A stretch of DNA of 63,571 bases from an uncultured bacterium (GTDB lineage Bacteria > Cyanobacteriota > Vampirovibrionia > Gastranaerophilales > Gastranaerophilaceae): contig CASFCQ010000003.1 in the NCBI GenBank assembly GCA_949293185.1, positions 1-63,571 on the forward strand, given 5' to 3'. The stretch's first letter is position 1, and every line of letters begins with the position of its first letter. Both the position numbers and the translations under genes were made by a program. The notes beneath the pieces are model-generated. The model was not told where the DNA came from. It saw only the letters and a list, made by a program, of their open reading frames with translations, and did not search any database. Of the stretch, positions 63,483 to 63,571 are shown piece by piece.

Positions 63483-63571
63483 TAAACAAAACTGCGTCAG
63501 CAGTGTAAGCGGATTTTGCGTAGAGTGAGGACGGAGTCCGAAACTCGAAATAACGCCGAAAAAGTGAGCGT
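63483..63571. repeat. GC-richer terminal stretch, possible further repeat
   Basis: After an AT-rich spacer the last ~85 bases become clearly GC-richer. They contain small palindromes (ACTGC-gtca-GCAGT at 63491-63504 and GGACGGAGTCC near 63530). No frame looks coding. It may be another dispersed element or the edge of a RNA gene cut by the window end. Confidence 0.35.

Overview
The window is AT-rich bacterial chromosome, by eye about two thirds A+T. It is densely packed, with short operons on both strands. There are no rRNA or tRNA genes, phage genes, transposases or CRISPR arrays that I can see. The lineage is best read as a non-photosynthetic relative of cyanobacteria (Vampirovibrionia/Melainabacteria, probably a gut Gastranaerophilales). 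This is an inference from several clues: the RNA polymerase omega subunit has the cyanobacterial layout; the YvcK/CofD-like protein carries the N-terminal membrane anchor seen in cyanobacteria; RNase E/G has a long charged tail; there is a classical outer-membrane autotransporter; and many lineage-type hypothetical proteins occur beside ordinary housekeeping genes. No photosynthesis gene is present.

Layout. 1-7.7 kb: a membrane protein cut by the window edge, then a leftward operon of an MnmC-type tRNA methyltransferase, an FAD oxidoreductase, riboflavin synthase, RibBA and a double GNAT protein. 8-13 kb: an orphan NarL-type response regulator, then leftward nadB-nadC-etfB-etfA. 13-19.8 kb: two related Pro/Gln-rich proteins, then a B12/radical-SAM protein with RNase E/G. 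20-25.8 kb: coaX, a secreted NTF2-like protein, lspA-rluD, engB and small proteins. 26-35 kb: ligA, a PLP decarboxylase, then leftward panC/panB, yvcK and a degenerate PxpA-like protein. 34.7-37.5 kb: rimP-nusA, rpsT, rpoZ. 37.6-42.5 kb: a PenP-fold serine hydrolase, a GGDEF protein, a stand-alone TOPRIM protein and a papain-like protein. 42.5-46.8 kb: a large autotransporter bracketed by two 125-bp direct repeats. 46.8-54 kb: uridine-kinase-like protein, rpsU, U32 protease, HAD phosphatase, LysM/glucosaminidase, secG, yggU, rel. 54-63.6 kb: a tandem paralogue pair of unknown function, folP, a cysteine-cluster protein, a TPR protein, uvrB, pth, an HTH regulator and terminal repeats.

How the genes fit together. 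Cofactor synthesis is prominent: riboflavin (ribE, ribBA), NAD (nadB, nadC), pantothenate/CoA (panB, panC, coaX) and folate (folP). Flavin users sit beside these genes (an FAD oxidoreductase; etfAB behind nadBC). Translation and transcription genes (rimP, nusA, rpsT, rpsU, rpoZ, pth, rluD, engB) form several small units. Some of these have structured leaders that look regulatory.

The least explained material is a set of lineage-type proteins without Sec signals. Several carry a short N-terminal F-x-G or F-G motif, and two share an N-terminal NAIKI tag. Together with the tandem pair at 54-56 kb that ends in Asp-rich calcium-like loops, these are the best candidates here for something undescribed. 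Non-coding signals of interest are a terminator-like hairpin in the rimP-nusA leader, a folded rpsT leader, a possible CUCCUCC small RNA after rel, a probable AUU start for ligA, and genes whose -10 box lies only 6-8 nt before the start codon.
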